64,000 bases of DNA, taken from contig OX485805.1 in NCBI GenBank assembly GCA_950295325.1, positions 45,594,758 to 45,658,757 on the forward strand. Direction: 5' to 3'. The notes beneath the pieces are model-generated. The model was given only the letters and a program-made list of their open reading frames with translations. It did no database searches and was not told the DNA's origin. The stretch's first letter is position 1. Every line of letters begins with the position of its first letter. The position numbers and the translations under genes are program-made. The stretch comes from Polytrichum commune (lineage: Eukaryota > Streptophyta > Polytrichopsida > Polytrichales > Polytrichaceae). Shown piece by piece: positions 60,281 through 64,000 of the stretch.

Positions 60281-60350
60281 AAGCGTCATTAGGAAAGTTA
60301 CCACAATGACATAAAATATCATATGACACTTAATATAATATTTAGTGTAG
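60281..60350 (-). mobile_element. Solo terminus of the Tc1-like family
   Basis: The reverse complement begins CTACACTAAATATTATATTA, continues GTGTCATATGATATTTTATG, then TCATTGTGGTAACTTT and ATGACGCTTCTTATGAA. This matches the left 80-90 bp of 52283-52581 and the left end of 12101-13752. No partner end is visible nearby. Confidence 0.65.
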
Positions 60351-61738
60351 TGCAAAGGAAAAATCCTCTTAAAAACTTTGGTGCTCTCTTATATGTGTGC
60401 ACACAAACACCTTTCATTTCTCAAACATCTAAGAAGTGTTACAATGAGCAACCTTCTTAGACGAGTCATGTTCCCCAAGTCTTGCTACTAGCCACTATAC
60501 ATATGTTGGTTCAAGTTCAGCTGCAAGTGACCCTTCCTCATGGTTAAATGAACTAACAATTGATTTGATATTGTTTTTTCACTCAAAGTTTCTTGTGGCC
60601 CCATTTAACAAACCCCATCTCACAACCCTTATTGTATTCTATATTTGTGGGGCCCAAATGTGCACTTAATTATGTATTCTCATGACAAATGTGACTTGAA
60701 CAACTAGTAAATTTGTAGCGTGATAAGTCATCGACTAATTAAAGAGGCATTTGGTCTACTTGAATTTGCACTGTTGATAGTTGGTGAAAGGCTACACTAA
60801 TGTACGTGCAATTGAGTTGACCCACGCTAGTTTATGACACTATTTTGGATAAATATCACCACACTAACAAAATACAAGGAAATTTATGTTTTTACTATGG
60901 TTGCCATACTTACGAATAAAAAAAATTATATGTTATTGTGATATGGTTTTGACCCTAGGTCATTTGCATGGGTAAAGAGGGAACCTATTTGCAAGGCCAA
61001 TTCAATTGCACATATCAATGTAAGAAGTTAGGAAAAATATTCAAGTTGAAGATCATATTTGTATTCTATTACTGCAAAAGGTGGTGGCAATAGCCCATGG
61101 ACGAAGAGACTCTTTCTTGATGTTTGCTTGCTTTACATGGTCATTCTTCTTAATTAGATACCTTATTTGTCAAGGCTTACATATGACAAGGCTTACAACC
61201 AAGAGTAGACATTGAAAAGACATGTGTGCTACATTGAGATTGGATTATCTGCTCATAAATTTAAAAAAATCAGTCTTAAGTTCATTCAGAAACACAATTG
61301 GGATGAAATGATAAAACCTATAAACCAATTTCCGATCCGATCAAATGACATCTGAGTGATTGCACAAGTCCAAAGGAGAAGATTGTCATCATGAAGAAGG
61401 TGGTTCTCTTGTATGTGCGCACACTTGGCCACCGTTCATAAAATTTTCATTCCTCTTCTACCATGTCACGTCGCCGAGTTTGCTCAAATATGCACATAAT
61501 TTTATTGCTCTCATGATACAGGGACCACCAATTTGTGGGCAGATCAGTTCATCAGGCGATAGGGTACAGTTAAAAGGCCTGTCTAGAAAATAGTACTCTA
61601 GCTGGAGATCAGATTCCTGCACTGCCAAAGGTTTTTCCTTTACTTGCAGATCATTAATGCCCATGCGTGTTAATTATATCATGCTTACATCAAAAATTAA
61701 TTTGCTGCAGCAAATTCACGTGTCAGGGATTCTTGCAC

Positions 61739-64000
61739 TCAAGTAGCAATCACATTGGGAGGAGGAGAATTCGAAGCCGAAGAATCAGCTATACTTGTTG
61801 GATCACGAGCTCCAACATTGTCGACATTAGGTTTGGGACTTGGCAAGTTGTCACCATCGGCGTGGGGAGACTCAGGCCTTGAGGAGTCATCGGAGCTAGT
61901 TTGATCTTGAGGGAAGTCTTGACCCTGCAAACTCGTTTCGAAAGGTTGCTCATCCTCAACATCATCATCACCATCATCAACAACATCCTCGTCGAATATT
62001 TCGCTGGTCGTATCGGGGTCCGCCGTCGGGGCGGATTTGAGCACTTCGAGGAGGCCTTTCAACGCCGCTGTAGGGTTCCGCTTCCTCTTCAACAACAACT
62101 CGCTCACGTCCGCGGGGGAGATGGCCTTGTCCGCAATGGCATTCTCGATGGCGGGAAAAAGCTTGTGCTTCTCGAGGTTTAAATTGTTCTGCGCGAGCGT
62201 CACGAACGCAGGGTAGCGGCACCACGACATGTGGATGTGCTTGTCCATGCGGCCCGCTCGGAGGAGCGCTTTGTCGAGCTTCTCGATGTAGTTTGTGGTG
62301 AAGATGATGATCCGCTCGTTCCCACAACACGACCACAGGCCGTCGGTAAAGTTCAGCAATCCGGAGAGTGTCACTCGCTTACGGCTCTGGAATTTTCAAA
62401 AAGCATCATGTCATACCAACAGGTCAATCGAATGTTGCAATTGCTAGTAAGATTGCATGGAAGTTGAAGGACTTTCAAGTCTAAACTTTGGTTAGGCCAC
62501 ATGTGGGCCTTGTGAACTAGGCTGCCATGGATGCGAGAAGCCCTGTTTACGAGATATAGTAGATGCCGAGGTATGTGGTGCCTACTACAGTCGATGGCAG
62601 GTCGACACTTGTTTATTATGGACCATTGTGCTCATGCCATGACAAGGATCATCAATTACCCTGGTATTGCGTCTCTTTATATTCAATTAAGAATAAACAC
62701 ATTAACAAAATGTCTTGGCGTGACCATTGTTTGGTCACTAATTTTCATAGGACATTTCTAAAAGAGTGGTGGTATATGGCTATAAAGGCTTGGGCTAAGA
62801 ATTGATACATGTTACAATATGATTTGACTATGCGCTCAAGCAATAGACGCTAACCTAGGTTCAATAAGGTAGAGGATGCTTCTAAAACCAACCCTTTGAA
62901 TGTCTCATCCTACTTTTAGAGGCCACACGGATGCTGCCACTTGCCCAAAATCAACCCCGCTTTCTCCTAAAACCGTCCCCGCACTACAACCAAGTTACAT
63001 CTTACCCAATAAAAAAATTGAGCTCTTACTAACTTTTGCATCCAAGATTTAAATAAATCTTAGAAGTAACCCACCCTAGTTATGTCCCGAAGCTTGCCCA
63101 ACACCAAGCCCCACTTTCTTCCAAATCCATCCCACCTTTCACCCAGATCCGCCCCTACTTTGTGCATGACACATTTGGAGAATAACGGTTAAGATGTGTT
63201 CCGATTGCGGGATTAGGAGACTTGCAGAGGATGAGGTTTGAAAAAGGGACGGAATCAACACCCTCCACCTTAGATAACACACTTGAGAGAACCTATGTGA
63301 TCGTTTTGAAGAGAAAGAGAAGCCTTGCTTTCAACTCTTATAACTTCTGCATCTAAACTCCGATCCTCAAGCTTGAATTGGGGCATTCACACCCTCGGTG
63401 GCCGGGCCTTTATCAAAATGGGCTATAGGGAATTGTCATGTCAAAATTAGATTGTCTTCCATGACCTCCGTGAATGTGAATGTGATTGCGATTTGATTTG
63501 TAATTGACCGACAACTACGCAGCAGTGAGTCTTGTATGATGTCCCGGACAACTGAAAGTTCGCAAATCTATGACATCAGTCTGTGGTAGACTTTGCAAGG
63601 TTTTCAGATGCACTCAATTAAGGACGAGTGCTGAGGACTCGTAAAGGAAGAACTATCATCTTTTCATGTGAGAAATTCTAGTCATGGAATTATGGGGTAA
63701 TGTGAGACATACGCTTGGGTCCGGGTTGTATGGATCTTCCGTCGTCTCTGCAGCCACCTTTGCTTTGGCACGTTCTGTGAGCTCCACCGAGCAATCGATG
63801 TCCTCGATCACGATCACGGATCGGTTTGTCGTATTGATGAGCAATTTTCGAAGCGCCGCATTGGAATACACTTCGGTGAGCTCCACATCATACACGTCGT
63901 AGTTCAGGAAATTTGCAATGGCCGCAATCATACTTGATTTCCCGGTCCCCGGAGGCCCGTAGAGGAGGTAGCCCCTCTTCCACGCTTTCCCCGCCTTCTG
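61739..64000 (-). CDS. BCS1-like AAA-ATPase, second copy, 5' part beyond the window
   Basis: Paralogue of the gene at 17503-21257, on the same strand about 40 kb away. Two exons are seen: 64000 (edge) to 63713, and 62386 to 61739, joined in phase 0 at the same position as the last intron of the first copy. The first visible exon carries AWKRGYLLYGPPGTGKSS (Walker A), DVYDVELTEV and VIVIEDIDCS (Walker B). The last exon carries VTLSGLLNFTDGLWS, IIIFTTNY (sensor 1) and RAGRMDKHIHMSWC. The C-terminal tail is longer, strongly acidic and Ser/Pro-rich (DEDVVDDGDDDVEDEQ), and quite unlike that of copy 1. The 1.3-kb intron (62387-63712) has no further coding signal. The membrane anchor and AAA_assoc exons lie to the right of the window. 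Confidence 0.92.

Larger units (their letters stand above)
57400..61738. other. Gene-poor AT-rich region
   Basis: Apart from the minisatellite at 58277-58465 and the Tc1-family end at 60281-60350, I see only dispersed-repeat fragments (for example ATTGAGATTGGATTATCTGC near 61230). There is no convincing coding frame. Confidence 0.5.

Overview
This window is nuclear DNA of a green plant of the streptophyte lineage. The genes have many GT-AG introns and one AT-AC intron. The cap-binding protein is clearly of plant type. A conserved flagellar axoneme gene (CFAP206) implies swimming cells, so a charophyte alga, bryophyte, lycophyte, fern or other plant with motile sperm is more likely than a flowering plant. 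The background is AT-rich, and the exons stand out as more GC-rich. I cannot name the species.

Layout: 1-7253 (+) holds nearly all of a CFAP206 gene, cut by the left edge. 8862-11912 (-) is a complete eight-exon NCBP2/CBP20 gene convergent with it, with a textbook U12-type AT-AC intron. A dead Tc1-like transposon (12101-13752) sits about 190 bp upstream of the CBP20 start codon. A 600-bp piggyBac-like non-autonomous element follows at 15136-15735. 17503-21257 (-) is a complete four-exon BCS1-like AAA-ATPase. 22.2-44 kb is gene-poor and filled with decayed repeats: a pogo/Tigger-like remnant, another TIR element, Harbinger-like MITEs, SINEs, G/C homopolymers and a foldback hairpin. 47081-48448 (+) is a single-domain cyclophilin, preceded by a duplicated GC-richer leader region. 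50.6-58.5 kb is a dense patch of MITEs, many nested or adjacent, plus decayed tandem repeats. 61739-64000 (-) is the 3' part of a second BCS1-like ATPase, paralogous to the first, running off the right edge.

The five genes have no obvious joint pathway: axoneme, nuclear mRNA cap binding, protein folding, and two membrane AAA-ATPases. The most striking shared property is non-coding. At least four of the five carry degenerate tandem duplications of about 130-320 bp in a first intron, a later intron or the 5' flank. In one case the duplicated unit includes an authentic 5' splice site, whose extra copies have since decayed. The transposon content is also unusual for a plant: Tc1-like (DD34E type), pogo-like and piggyBac-like (TTAA) signatures are seen, and I recognised no LTR retrotransposon protein.
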